Positions 1 to 13,600 of a DNA stretch of 64,000 nt are shown here, piece after piece; the stretch's first letter is position 1; each line of letters opens with the position of its first letter. The notes below the pieces were generated by a model that was not told the origin of the DNA, did no database searches, and worked only from the letters and a program-made list of their open reading frames with translations. Source of the DNA: Paragonimus westermani (taxonomy: Eukaryota; Platyhelminthes; Trematoda; Plagiorchiida; Troglotrematidae). Made by a program: the position numbers and the translations under genes. The stretch covers positions 37,101-101,100 of the forward strand of contig QNGE01001718.1 of NCBI GenBank assembly GCA_008508345.1, written 5' to 3'.

Positions 1-300
1 TGAGATGGCGGCTAATCGAGCTCAGTGGCGTGAATGTTGTCGTTGTTTGTCCGAGCTGTCTGTGAAGTGAGTGCATTTAATGATGCGGGGCAGTGAAAGC
101 CGTAAGGAAGCTGTCTTGCTGATGACGCCTTACTCTCACTTGCAGCTCGGTTGTTTGTTTGCAAGGTGTAGGCACCTTGATGCTGAATGTTTGAATATAG
201 ACGTAGTCATTTTCAGTAGTTAGGTCCCTTCCCGTTTCCTTCTTTTTCCTTCTCTCTTTCTATATAGGGTTTGCTGTTTCTTCATGGTTGTGTGACAGTT
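1..300. other. No gene seen; one long pyrimidine tract
   Basis: I see no coding feature here. Positions 226-267 form a long run of C and T ending in TATATAG, which looks like a splice acceptor, but no convincing exon follows it. The stretch just precedes the retrotransposon gag remnant and may be its flank. Confidence 0.5.
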
Positions 301-429
301 AAGCATTAGTGTTAACCACTGATGTATTGCTGTCTATGATTATGATGATGATTCACACACGGTTCGAGCAATGGTACGCGAGCCCAAAATCTTTCAGGGC
401 ATCCCGGCCCTGGCTCACTTCTCGCAGGA

Positions 430-605
430 CTTGGCTGGTATCCTTTGCGCCCATACGCCAAGAATTCACCTCCTTCCCCGTGCAGGCATCGCGGCGCCTG
501 ACACTTTTATCGTGACTGTCCTCTCAGACGCCGCCGTTGCTCTGAGTGTGGGCACCTGGGGCACAAGAACGAATTCTGTCAATCCCGGCACATTGACAGT
601 GGTTC
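430..605 (+). pseudogene. LTR-retrotransposon gag fragment: zinc-knuckle region
   Basis: This is a remnant of the nucleocapsid end of a Gag protein from an LTR retrotransposon. Seen: in the frame of position 481, two zinc-knuckle-like motifs follow each other. The first runs from Cys 481 to Cys 517 and ends HFYRDC. Its second Cys position (490) reads Arg, and a TGA stop lies inside it at 499. The second, from Cys 538 to Cys 577, keeps the full C-x2-C-x4-H-x4-C spacing (CSECGHLGHKNEFC). Known: paired knuckles of this kind, the first with shortened spacing, occur in Gypsy-type elements of flukes such as the CsRn1 group. Inferred: family assignment within Gypsy. The frame stops at 613 (TGA). Upstream, 309-480 is open in other frames but I cannot align it to a Gag domain. 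Confidence 0.7.
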
Positions 606-609
606 CTCT

Positions 610-966
610 ACGTCCAAGTCATGATATGTGTTTGCTGATCTTCAACCAGAAACTATGCACGAAGTTCGGGACATTATTGCCATTCCTGACACAGTTATCC
701 CATATGTTGTGCTGAAACGGGAGGTCTTAAATTGAAAATCTATGTCCGGATACGAACGACTACAGCAATTTCTCAACGATGTCCAGCTTGATGATTGTCG
801 CTCCTCCCAACTGCTACGTCATATGCGGACTTTGCTTGGTGAAAAACCCACAGACGAATGTATGTTTGTCTTGCGTCTGCCAAGCCTCGTGGAAGTAGCA
901 CTTCCGCTTGTTCCCGACCGGAGTTCCGGCAGAAAGTTCCGGCGGAAAGTATTGAAACAAACCTAG
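610..966 (+). pseudogene. LTR-retrotransposon gag fragment: capsid-like region
   Basis: This segment resembles the C-terminal capsid part of Gypsy-type Gag, which packages the element RNA into particles. Seen: in the frame of position 742, a peptide with YVFADLQPETMHEVRDI is followed, after a TAA stop near 730, by ERLQQFLNDVQLDDCRSSQL and then LRHMRTLLGE and LRLPSLVEVAL. Known: the pattern 'L...L.. ELGDRKPSQFLRHM..L.G', then 'RLP..V...L', is a hallmark of Gag in Gypsy elements of flukes and other animals. Odd: this region normally lies before the zinc knuckles, but here it follows them in the same reading frame. No protease, reverse transcriptase or integrase follows. A rearranged or twice-inserted remnant is the likely explanation. 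Confidence 0.65.
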
Positions 967-2689
967 ATAACTGGATGTTTTGTGTTATTCACTTTCCAGG
1001 TTGGTAAAGGACTTCCATCTCGCAGTATGTCATCTTACAGCCTGGGTAACTCTCATATAACACGTCTTACTGTGATGAGTCCAGACAGTGAATTGAACAA
1101 ATGAATGATCGAACTGATTACCCTTACTCTACTCCCATTGTTATCCGTGGTCCGCTAGATTGAGAGCAAGTGTTCTGACAGCTTATTTCAGAGCACTGAC
1201 AAATTCACAATCGTTCTACTGTTAACGGACATAAGTGTATTAGTGTAAGTATGCATACATTTCATTTTGGCACTTTCGAACAATATAAACTGAATTACAC
1301 TCGCAACCGTTCGGAGCTCCCGCAGTCTCATGTAGACATTTCTGGCAGGTCCGATCGGAAAGATTTATCATTTATACGGGTGATTTGCATTAACGCCTTT
1401 TCTCTGGAGGTCGCTGTTTTCTCATAATCTCAAACTTCATGGATTGAAGTAATCCACTTTCCCTTTCTCGGTATCTCTTAAGTCGATTGTTCAGTGGTGG
1501 AAATAGTCAATCCCTAAACATAGAGAAGGTTTAATTGATTCAAGCCAACGACAGTTGTACGGGTGGGCAACAGAGTCCAGATGTGAATGTTCTGAGCTCC
1601 GGGCGTGGCTCTGTAGCTTTATGCATGTTGCTTCCGTCGCTGGTTCGTTTGCACCCGAATCCCAGATTTCTCACAAATGGGTCTCGTCTAAATTATCATA
1701 TTTGCCAAACTACTCATTAGTAACGCAACCCAAAAATTGTTTTACTAACTTACCTCAGCATTGATGGTGCTCTGTTCAACTGCGTACTGAAAAAAAATTG
1801 TCGAATGCAAATAAATAACCCCACTAAGAATACACAGCCGGGAAGCCTTGGTGCTTCCCATGTCCATTTAGAGTCGGCGATTTCAGTTCAGTGAGAGCAA
1901 GTCAGGCTTTGTCTGCGCTTAGCTGCATTTTTCAATGACTACCGCATACGCTGAGTGTTAGCCTGACAAACCTTTCATACCCCACTTTGATGGATGTTCT
2001 GGTCAAGATGCACCACCCTACAATATGCCAGTTTAACAACCAGTTACTATGAGCCGGTGCACGACGTCCTAACGACGGATAGTTTTGCTAATGCTAGACT
2101 GCTGCAGGGTTGGGGCTACTTGGTACAGCGCCTGTCTTCTGGTGAACTCGCAAATGGGATAGAAGGGAAAGTTGGAAAGTATTACAATGTGATGTCTTTA
2201 AGCACATCTATTAGTACATCTACGGACGAAATTGGTGTGAGTGAAATGTGAGAACATTTTGAATGGTATGAGGTACTATGAATACCGTATGCAGCAAGTA
2301 GACGGAGTGGTCCCGTCAACAATATGTCCGATCATTCAATGCAATCCTTCAACAACTGGCTAGAACCCCATTTAACTCGAATTCTCTTGACGATTTTAAT
2401 CGTCGATCTGATTCAATATCTGAGTCCGTGACAAAATCGAGTCCACAAAATTCACGTTTGTTAAACGTAACCTTCAACTACCCTTAAAAGTTACTGATTC
2501 CACTCGACAGTTTCACAGTCTTGCTTATTTGAATATTGATCTTTACTATCTACGGCAATTCCATTATAGATGTCATTCATTATAGGTGTCGTTCGGCTTG
2601 GAATTTTTGTCAAAAATTTCATTTGATGGCAATTGTACAGTTGGTGCTCATTTTTTCATATTCTCTCAGAGACCTTTGATTTGAATGTC
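967..2689. other. No gene recognised; one short hairpin
   Basis: I recognise no gene. A 7-bp perfect inverted repeat (GGGAAGC at 1840-1846, GCTTCCC at 1853-1859, 6-base loop) follows AATAAATAA at about 1810. An open frame at 1994-2251 (+, 85 codons) has no family I recognise and is not supported by splice sites. Confidence 0.5.
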
Positions 2690-3205
2690 AGACAGTCATT
2701 CGAACCCAATACGTAATATCAAAGAGGGATGGTCTCCATCGTCTACATAAGTGGAAACAATCGCGTCAAGGTCTCTACTAACGCTTCCCCCACTTCCCGC
2801 GGAAAGTGTCGGCACGAGCTCATCTGGACCAACAGCCCTATTACGTTTGAGAGCCAAGGTGCAATTGCGGACCTCAGTCTCAGTGGGTGGGGTCAAATCT
2901 ACTGACCAGGATGCCACACTAGAAGTTTGTGGCGGCAACGCACTAGAAGCAGGAGGCCAGCTGAATTGACTCTCGAAGTGTTCCACCCGCCGCTCTAGCC
3001 CTGTGGAATGTGCCATCTGTCTCGTTAATAGTTTAATTGACAGACGGTCGCCTAGGACCAGTGACACGGATCAGCTTGGAGAGTCCGCTGTTGTTCTCTG
3101 AACTAAAAGCGATGTTCATTTCCTTAACTTTTTCCATTAGCCAAGCCTTACGGTCAGTGTGTAGGCCAGGTTTCAGTTTCTTGATTATGTCTTTCCTGAA
3201 CATTT
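2690..3205 (-). mobile_element. RTE-like LINE fragment (linker before reverse transcriptase)
   Basis: This is an internal piece of a non-LTR retrotransposon reading toward lower coordinates. Seen: near 3205 the minus strand encodes DRKAWLMEKVKEMNIAF and then SGLSKLIRVT. From 3067 down it reads GLERRVEHFESQFSWPP and ends with TETEVRNCTLALKRNRAVGPDE. Known: 'W.EHF..QF..P' and 'EV..AI..LK..KA.GPD' mark the stretch between the endonuclease and reverse transcriptase domains in RTE-type LINEs of flukes. The catalytic reverse transcriptase motifs and the endonuclease are both missing, so this is a truncated, dead copy. It matches the same region of the fuller copy at 59.5-61.6 kb in domain order and wording. 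Clade assignment is inference. Confidence 0.75.
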
Positions 3206-6200
3206 AATATGAAACGGTGGCACATTCCTCTGTGCAATACATCATGTTGGCTTCAGTATAACGCAAATTGAACACCATTTAACGGGCATGAAAGATTATG
3301 GCGTGCTGACATCCAGTCTTTTTTCATACAAGACGGCTTTATTTTGAACGTCCCACCTCAACTATTCCAGAATCTTTGCATTTCTAAACACTGATTTGAA
3401 AAACAGTTATCTAAAACGCGTTGAATTAATTGGCTCATTTCTTTCCCTGCAGAAGTAGGGTTTTCTTGCATTCCAAACTGGGCTTTGTCTGTTGAAATGT
3501 GAGGAAATTGAAACTTTTGACAAATTGATATGTATCTGAACACACATAGTGTTAACTGCATACAAGTAGCATGCTGGATCTGCTTTAGCAAATCATTAAT
3601 GAGGGATATGATTAGTCCTCGTGATTTGAGACCGACGTATTCTGTCAAAGGTTTGTTCGACTTCCGAAGGTAAAACGCCGATCGAATCGTAGAAAGACGA
3701 ATTTCAGCCTTTGCACGAATAAGCGTGATTCGATGAAGAGCGCTGAAAATCCCCGGGGATCAGTAGCAAGTGTTTATATTTCACTGCGGGCTATGCGAAA
3801 TACAGGAAAGTGAAATAACCATCAACCTTATCTGAGCGACGCAAGCACAAAATCCATCGACTGGCGCTTAATACAACAAATTCATTGGAAGAAAAGTGTA
3901 CTTGTGATTATGGTTCCGATAGGGAGTCATTTGGTTCACTTTGGAGTATTGTCCGTGGTTTTAGTATCTAGTAATGAGAAACATCTATTTTTCCAATCAA
4001 GAGCAAACTTGATGTATGGTGAAATAAGTTGGGTCTGATTCCTCTTAAATGTGACAGTGTAGAAGCTGTGGTATGTAGAAGTTCAGTCCTGTCGGACGTG
4101 GTACATCGGAACAGTACTAGCCGGAACTTACGAAGTAGATAGTATACTTCGGCTAGGATTTACACGATAGTAGATAACTGACAGTTTGAAATGAGTTCAC
4201 AACTCTCAGCCTGAATACCTGGCGAACGTGAACGACAAATTCAATTTCACTTATTAGTTTAATATGTTTGAGTGCTTTTGCCGCCATTCGTTAAGTCTCG
4301 TACCTTAGCGTAAAATAATTTCCATCACGGCGGTTTCTCAGTGCGTGCTTTCAAGATCTCGACAGTGCTGCGTTGCCTGGATGTTTGCAGATGTTGGCCT
4401 GGCCAACCCAATCAAATGACCCGATCCAAAATAAATTGTAGCATACCTGTGACGCAAATAAATAAACTTATCAAGATGTAAGACTGCTCCTGAATTAAGA
4501 GCTTTTCTAATACGGCATGTTAATGTGATTTTAACTGGCTAAGCATGGTTTTTGTGGGAAGTGTTTGCCGAAGCGCCGTGTGTAAATTATCTGAACAGGA
4601 GAGAGCGTTCCTCAATGGTTGCTTCCAGATGAAGAACCTCCAACTGAATCTTGTAATTTTGAGGCTGGTATTCTTTGGATTTTTTAAAGCAAATTTCCAA
4701 AAAAACCATCTTGTCTTTTGTATTCGACATATACTTATGTGTATACTAACTTTTCAATTATGCATACACACACCAATATAACAGGTTTATGGGGGAACAT
4801 AATTATTGGTAAAAGTCCGTTGACCTTATCACTGTATCGGGTTGTAAAGCAAATAACCATTCTCCCATAGGTTGATAGTTGCTTGTGTCCATAACTTCAA
4901 TCTTGAAACAAAACGTTAGTACGTCTACTTCAGTCTTTAGAGTAATAAACTACCTAAATTGAAAATCCTGTATAGTTGACAATAGTTTCTGATGTTCGAG
5001 GAGGTTCGTTTGCCAACTATGTATCCAATGCAACAACTCAGAACGTTATCTGGAAAACCACCTTACGAAACGTTATCATGCTATTTAAGGGCTATTCGGA
5101 TATAGGGCGGTTAAAAGTCGTTGTGCTTTGGTTACACGTCTCATCTTTGTTGAGACTACTCGTCAGTGCGGTACGGTTGGTGACATGTAATACAATTCGA
5201 CTGTTTCATTTATCGGAGCAAATGGACACATGTTTACGCACATCATTAGGAGTGGTGCCCGCATTCCCACCCTTGGTTCCATACACACAACCCATATGTA
5301 GTATATGAGATCACACAGCCTATGGGTGAATGCTGTGGTAGAGCAGTCTGAATTTTAGTTTATTAAACGTTGTGACTCAGCATGTGATCAAAGCTTGTCC
5401 AACTTATAAAACTTTGCGTACATTCACACTAATTGTAGTAGTTAAATTTTTTGCATGAAAAATTTGATTTCTTACTCACCTGTTTATTTTCATCTTGAAA
5501 CACGTAATATTCGGTCATTACTCACTACATTATTCACGGCCGATGGTTGTAAGTGGATTGGATTAATGCCAGAACGTCTACATCTAGACAGAAGAACAAT
5601 TTCTCATTCGATACCTTCAGCTCAAACGATTGTCCAGCAAAGCATCAGGTTGGTAACAGTGTACAAGAACTAGTGTGTTTCTTGAAAAATTGCCATTCTT
5701 CCTCTAGTCCTCAACCAATAGTCTACTTAGCTATGAGACGGTAAGCAATGGTAGAGCAAAAACTTGCGTAGTTGGGTACCGTGCGGTTTAAAGTGTATAC
5801 AGACGTGAATTAACGTTATCGAGTTAAATGGAACTCATGTTGATTGTACTGGTACCGCTTTGATGTTTCATGCATGAACGAGGAAATATCTCATAACAAA
5901 TTTTGGCTATTGTGCTCACATAGTAACGTGAACACTTTTCAAAGTGAAAGTCACGAAATTACACACAATACTATAAAAAAATTCATTAGTGTGTTTTCGC
6001 AAAATGTCCGGATTAATAAGAAAAACGGTGCCAGGTAAAATATAACAGAGGAACCACGGATATAGTTGTGGACATATGCAGCTCTGGAAGGAGATCTGAT
6101 TGATGAACACCAGAACAAACAAACTGGTCAGTATCTGACAAAGCTTTGAACACAAGCGACCTAAGTACATTGAAATTTTAGAGCAATATTATCTCAATAT

Positions 6201-9200
6201 AACTGCAACACATATTAACTCTTCCATGAAACGAGTGCCCCGTTTAGTTTGAGGGGATTTTAAAATCTCAGTAATATGGAAAAATGCCTAGAGAACAACA
6301 CTGGGTCAAGGAGTACGCCCACATTCGTGAAGCTGAGGGTAAGACTATGTATGGGTAAAAACGACTTTATACGTAAAACATAGGTAAAACATAGTTAACA
6401 TTGTGATATTGCGTCGACTTGTAACTCATTGTGAAACCTTAATGTTCAATAATTAGGACATTTGAAGAAACTTGGTTTCAACTTACATTTGGACGAAATC
6501 ATCCACCTCCGATCAGGCATGCTCCAAAAATACACGGTTATCTGAAAACTCTAATACACGAAATATATGTTAGTAGAAAAATGCGAAATTTCATTCTTTT
6601 AATATTTGCACTTCAAATGAAGTATGAACTCAAGACTTTACCGTCCATTCTGTCCCTATATTAGTATTGATACTTTCAGATCTGAGGTAAGGCACCACAC
6701 GATATCGGAAATTGCTGGCTCAATGCCTCACTGGCGACAAAAATATTTGTAAGTTGAACCAGTTTTTACCACAGTCGATAGGCGTCTCTTTCTGTAATGC
6801 TGATTGTAATGGTTTATGGGGTAGTTAGGTGTGACGTGTATTCACATTGTGGTTGTTCTCTGTTTCTGGGAATCTATTCACAAATATGCTTCTGCTAATA
6901 TTGCACTCTTCTGCTGGTGGGCATCCGGACCAATTCTTCCCGAGATGTTTCACCTACCACTTTAGCAACAAATGTTACTGCCATGCGTTACTGTGATCAG
7001 GCGTATTTAGATATTTGATTCCACGACGGTTTGATAACCAAACACTGCAAACTTTCCAGCTCTGTTCATCGATTAAATCAATCTATTATCTGTTGAGCAG
7101 CCAAGTCCATCTACGCTAAACATGAATAAACCAGATAGCTAGCCTCACAAGTCACAGCGGTAGACCAAAAGTGACTAGTCAATTTACGAGTAATGAAAAC
7201 ACAATTAAATTAATCACGGCTCCATGCACTAAGGATTTCCTATTTTCGCAACGCATTCCATCATTCCTGCTGTGCGTGAGTGACAGTGATACGATAGTTG
7301 AGAGGATGCGGTTTTACTTAACGTGTAGCTTATGTTCAACATTTGTTAGCCTCGAAGTTTAACTCTGATATCTAAACATAATGTTACCAGATCTTGAGTG
7401 TCATTACCTATCCAAAATGACTCTGAAATAGGCGTTGGATAGTTGTATCACACAAAGGATGAAAGCTAGTGTGCATCTTTATCGAATACTGGCTTATCAG
7501 AGTTTTCAACAATGGAAATCATTTTTCGACTTTAAGCGCTGTTCTGTAAACCTCGTAATCAGGTGGTTCGGCAATTTTTACATATGAAAGCTACCTAAGA
7601 CAATCATTGAGATATGTTTTTTCTAAACGCCCTTGAAACGGAGCACTAGCAGCCTACTACCACACTATCTTAAGAAAGGACCAACTCGTTCAGGAGGCTT
7701 GGTAAGGTGTTACAGGTATTCTTACAATAAATACCTCTTTCAAAAATATAAATCTCCCAGCAATACACACGAATAGATTTTTTAGTAAGCGTTCCATAAA
7801 ATCCCAATGCATCCGAGTTGTTGAATCAAAGCCGACTTATTTGCTTACCGATCGTGGGAAGGAACAACAGAATCTAAGAAAAGTTCGATGGGTTTTCTTT
7901 ACAAACTGCACAATCTCGTTAACATCAAACCTACAGACGACGTAGGAATAGTCAAAATACCTTCCGATGACTTGGCAGGGTGCGTCCTAGCTTTTGTTCA
8001 CGAGTCAAAATTACGGTAGGCCTATCCTAATGAGTTTGTTATGAAGTCAAAAAGTACATTTAGTTTTCGACTTGTCTTTGTAAAATTCATGTCAGATTAA
8101 CGACCAAAATATCTTTGGAATCTGTGTGTTACGCTCTACTGGTGAAGCACGATTAAATAAACTGAGAATCCAGGTTCCGAGACTGAAACCTCCACTTATT
8201 CTGGTGGCATTACTTAGACGATTTGAAAGAAAGAGAACGGTTAGTATGGAATAGCCGAGGAATGAAACACATGTACCGATGCTGTCGCATAGCAATCGGT
8301 AGTAGCGTAGGACTGAAGGGTTTTTCATTCGTTTCAATCTTTTTGGTGAAAGCAACATTCAAATATTACTATCGATTACCAATCTGTGTGGTTAGTTGCC
8401 GTTCCGTAATCATTGTGTACTTTGTAAAACGGTACAGGTTATAGGTACTTTATAGTACACTTTGTGCTAGGGAGGGGTATAGCAGTTTGGTACAGTCTTG
8501 GGGTTCAATCTAGCGCACACGATTGAAATTTCAAGTCTGTTTTCGTGATTACTTTTCAGAAAAACTAAACATGACGCGACTTTTGCTGCATGCTTGAAGG
8601 AGAACTGTAGAACGGGACCTGCGCGAAATTTACAGGCACCTAATAGATGCAGTCATCTGTAGCCGTTGCATGGCTTCCGGAAGTTATGTTGTATCTAACT
8701 GCACTTGCAATTTGAAGGTAATGCAAACTACTTCAATTTTGTTTTGTAAGTCTCTCCATTGAACCTTAGATCTGTCATTTATATCTTTCAATTAATGTTC
8801 ACTAGTCCATATTGAAGTTTAAGTTAATGTGGTCCGATTAAATTATGAATATTAATAGTTTGGATGATGTCTTCAGTAGCATTATGCAGAATTTTCACAC
8901 CACCTGATAACTAAGTGTTTTATTAATTGCTACCCTAAACCGCGTTGCCATCAAGCGATTGAACTACCACGGCATACTAGGATGTTAAAACAAGAAAGAC
9001 AATTGATCCAGTTGGCCTCGTTAGTGTCTATGGTGTAACGATGAATAATTCGGTGCTGGGCGTCCACCTGCGTGTCCACGGTAGGTTTTACTAATACCGC
9101 TATGATAATACATTCTTTGTAAGCCATATCTTCTTGTTCGTGTGTAATCAGAGCATACGCAATGATAATCCATAAAACATTGCTCGACTTGTATCTGTTG

Positions 9201-10496
9201 CTTATTCTGTCAAAACCCATTCTACAGAAACTATTTATATATTCCTTCAGCAATTAGGAATGGTGGATATATGCAAGAAATCCGATCCGTCGTAGTTAAA
9301 AGTCATGTGAAAGTTCTTACACAGTTACGTAACGGTAAGGAAACTACTGGAACCGCGGATAGTTGATCAAACATAGAATCAGAGGTTGGGCTATGACAAT
9401 CGCATGGCTTGAACAAAGTTTTTCTGGGTCCATGAGGGTGGAGTCTGTGCACCTGATTTCCGATAACTTCAGCTGTGGGCAAAATTCGGTTTCTCTACTA
9501 ATCGTCTTCGATTCAATAATTTCGACCAAGTGACGTGTTCGGATCAGTTGTATAGTTCGAATCAGCAATATGACCAATAGTATTGATTTCTGTATTCTTG
9601 ATCTAAGACGACAGATGTTCAAGTTCACATACAGCTACTCTACTACTTGTGTGACTATTCAACCAGTTTCACAGTAATGCACAGATGGAGCAACAGAAAC
9701 AGTGCAATAGCAGGAGGATGCAATTGATCTTCTAGCGTTGAGAATTTTGTTGGCAACATGAGGGAGTTTATTAGACATGTACAAGTTTTGTCTTTTTAGA
9801 CTGATGGCGAATAACGAGCAGGAGTCTGTTTGCTGCAATGATGATTTTTGAAGCCAATGTGATTTTGGAGATCACAATTTTCTACGGGTATGTTTGATAA
9901 TTTTGTATGCGTCGACTGTGTAACTTTGGAAAGGTACCTAAATACCAGGAGTCTTTCACAGCCGACTTTTGCATAGATTTCGGTCTTCAGGAAATCTGTG
10001 ACGTTAGGTGATTTAACAGACTACATGCTGCACTATAATTACAGAATTTACTATGCGGTTCACTGTTAACATTGTTTACATCGCGCCTACGATAACAGTT
10101 GCATTTGTTTAGGCTTTATGCCTAATGAAAACCTTAATTGGTTGAAACGCATGAAAAATTGAACCATGAGAGGTTTAGCGGCTGGGAGAGATAATCTCTA
10201 TGGCCAGTCCGACTGCCTTTCTCTTAGACGTTAGCTTTGATCGTTGAGCAAAGTAGACTCTATATTGATAAGTAAGTACCGGTTGTTTACTGAATCGGTC
10301 ATTTTATTGTCTGTTGTAGAGTGATACAGTTTCACATACTAATACTTGGAGTCACCAGTGCTCAGAATACGTATAGTCCATCGTAATTTCTCTAATTATT
10401 TTTTCCTGCGGCAGCTTCAGAAGTGGCTGCGGCAATGCTAAGAGGGCACTCTACACAAGTTGAGTGTTCACAGCTCCCCCAAGTCTACAGCAATCA

Positions 10497-10540
10497 GTGG
10501 TCACGTTGAGACCACATCCGCCCAAGAGGTCACGTGACCT
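10497..10540. repeat. Two adjacent inverted repeats; perfect 14-bp palindrome
   Basis: GTGGTC at 10497-10502 is mirrored by GACCAC at 10510-10515 with a 7-base spacer. Twelve bases further, AGGTCACGTGACCT at 10527-10540 is a perfect palindrome. It contains two AGGTCA half-sites facing each other and a central CACGTG. Such motifs can bind nuclear receptors or bHLH proteins, but a role here is only a guess. Confidence 0.6.
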
Positions 10541-10663
10541 GTTAGGTATGGAAGGTGATCGTTAGAATATCAGTCTGTATACAATACTCAACTTTTACAC
10601 TGTGCTGTAGGGCACAAATCTCTCATGAGCACGGCTTTTTCATCACCGATTGTGTAGTTATAG

Positions 10664-10681
10664 TTTTTTTTTAAAAAAAAA
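10664..10681. repeat. T9A9 palindromic block
   Basis: Nine T (10664-10672) are followed directly by nine A (10673-10681). This could be a fused pair of poly(A) tails of opposite orientation or simple sequence. No retroelement body is recognised on either side. Confidence 0.6.
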
Positions 10682-13600
10682 TAGACGCTGGCGCTTCCAC
10701 AGACCCAGTTGAGTGCAAGGTAGGTCGCGGTGCTTTTCAAGGATATGGAATCGTTATTTTTCACTTCTCATGGAGCAATATTTCAAATAAAGCTCTCACC
10801 AGAGAAGTACGTCTCGTACAGTATGCGAACAATATGTGTTTGGGGCCGTCGGACTAACATGCTCGAATGCCCGGAGTGATTTAAAGGTGAACATGAAAGT
10901 CATGTCAGAGGATTCCATGTGACCAATACATTGAATACACCATGAACACCCCTCGTTAACTTTTAGTAGATGATGGAAACGTTCACTGCCAGTCAGTAAC
11001 AAGTTCAATAGCTCATCAAGTGGATTGGACAACAACTCTGCCGAATTCATCGGTGACCAACACTGAGTGGTGTGATTTTCTAGTGACTGGTAATCAGGAA
11101 AAGCTCACTAGTCAGCAACATTACAGATGTTTCCGCTGCTAATTATTGCGTGACTGGTACATGAGACTGATTAGTTTCACTAGGTAATTGCAGCGAAACT
11201 GTTTACACTCATGGAAATAGACTCAACTTCTGTTCTCAATTCTCTTCGTGCAATCCGGATCTCAGACACACTTGTGAAATGCAGAGGCTTAGGGATTAGC
11301 GGCCGAATTTAAGATTGATGACCACACGTACTTGGTTATTCTTCAGATATGTACTGACACGGACTACGATATGCTGACCGTTGACCGATGTTTTAAAGAT
11401 CCTACAAACTTCAGCGAAGAAAACTTGCATGTCATAGCATTAACGGAATACACACGGCAGTTAACGGGTCACTAACAGCGCACGATCAGCATATATAATT
11501 CGACCACTACTCAACCCGTACCAAAGTTCACCTTGCGCTGCATCCGGCACTCACCATTCTGATTATTTTACGGTCAGCTTGAGTTTGCTGTTTGTGTCAC
11601 CCGCTGTACTAATTACAACGTTTACTTCTAAGTGTCACACGTGCCCATCATTCAGTTCGTCATTCGACAGTATCACAACAGATTCAGCGGAGTCACGTGA
11701 TGTGCGTCACCTGTTTGTTTCGTTCCTTCCGTTGGAACTGGAACGCACAGCTTGGCTTTGCCAACGGGAAAGTCTCGCTAGCTGTTGACTGTGTGCACGT
11801 TGTCTTCTGTCCTGCCTGAAGGTATGACTTAACTCTGCTGGGTAAATCAACACTAAAACCACGCGCGCACACACGCGTACTGTCACAGGAAACGAAATGA
11901 GGGACAGTAAATGAGTGAGCACATACTCACTGTCAACATTTCACTCATGAATAATCTTTAACTACGCAAGCTGGTGTAGTGAAAATAATCTATCCTTCAA
12001 ATCTGTTGAAGTATATTATACAAAGCGTTATAAAACAGTTTACTATGCCACGAGACCACACGCAATATGATGTAACTGACATATTGATGGACATAGTTTA
12101 TGTTCCATAATCATTTATGATTGCTTTTCTGTCCTAGTAAACCCACAGATTTCAAAGACTTGATCTAGTCTTTCTTAACTTGTACATTAACATTTTCCTT
12201 GTTAGTAGGTTCGAAGAACGTCAGTCTATTGACCATCTCGTATAACTAAACTGATATCTTTGTTATTGTGAGCTTTTGAATCCTGGACACCGTTTGGAGA
12301 TTAAGAGTATGCGACCTTTTCAAAGTGAAGGTCATCCGACTATCCGTGATTTCGAGGATGAAGTATAGCACACGAATTACTGTGCTGATTTGAAACATTT
12401 GCAATAGGTCTAATGTTTCGGACAAGATATTTTCAGAAGACGTGTTCACCGACCTTATATCCTCCATGGGTCGTAGCACTCGTTTTCTTTTTTATCCTCA
12501 TTTCATCTGTGCTTCTCGTTCATCCGTACTTGAGCACTTATCTAGGAGAGATGTATTTGAAGAGGTTTGACGGAATATTCCTTTCTTGCTTATCCAATCA
12601 TAATTCTATCAAAACTGGATTAACTAACCCTATCTTTGCGGCTACGTACCAGTACCCTATTACCATGTAGAGGCCGATTACGGAAACTCTGAGTGAACAG
12701 CCACACACGTGCAACTACAACTGATAATAAACAGTAATATTAAACCAAGTACGATGTTTATTTTGTTGAAATAACAGCCGGCTCCTAAAGTTATATATAG
12801 AAGAAATCTTTGTGTGGCTAGCTACCGGTTTGAGTATTGAGCGACAAAGTACTGTCAAAAAGGTTGTCACTCGTGGGTTTTTACGCAGCCGATTTTTCAA
12901 AAAAAGGTCGGATGCATAAATATTCATTGCACGACACAGATGTCATTTTAAGGTGGAACTGCGGGTGAGGCAGACTCACTGGCGGGCTCGATTGCAAGGA
13001 GTATTGGGTGGATGGACATGGCATTCCATAATAGTCACCTGCTTATAAACATTTCACCGGTAATTTACAAGCTGTTGTTCCCTGTTTATAGTGTGCGAAG
13101 TATCGGGGAATTTCAGTCTTGAAACAACACGGTATTTCAAGAAGAGCACGCACACATTGTACATGACAGCTGTGCTCTTACGTATACTCCGATGCAGTGA
13201 GTCTGCTTCGAAGTGGAATTAGATGTCTGGACATCATTGCAGAATCATCGACCTCGTGACAACAGTCCTACCACCACGGTTACCTGAACTGCTTATAAAC
13301 TATTATCCACACAGCCGATAAACTAAGTGGACATTACATACAGGGTAAAGGAACAGCCCACCCACCTTCAGACAAATTTTTCAAGTTTACTCGGAGAAGT
13401 GGCATGAACCTTTGGGTCACCACAGATGCATAAGTTCTAACGGATGGATGTTGTGAATTGCACTGTTAAGTTTTTATCAAGGTCAGACCTTCGAGAAGAA
13501 GGATTTCGAGAACTATTGGGGTTTCAGAAGCGATAGTTGCATATCCTGTTTCCCCTGCTCTTAATGTTCTCAAGCAAGGTGTGTGTAATACTGTCAAGTA

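Noticed and set aside
8470..8545. tRNA-like GGTTCAATC near 8500 as a further SINE copy
   Set aside because: Only the B-box-like word matches; the hammerhead block and tail are absent.
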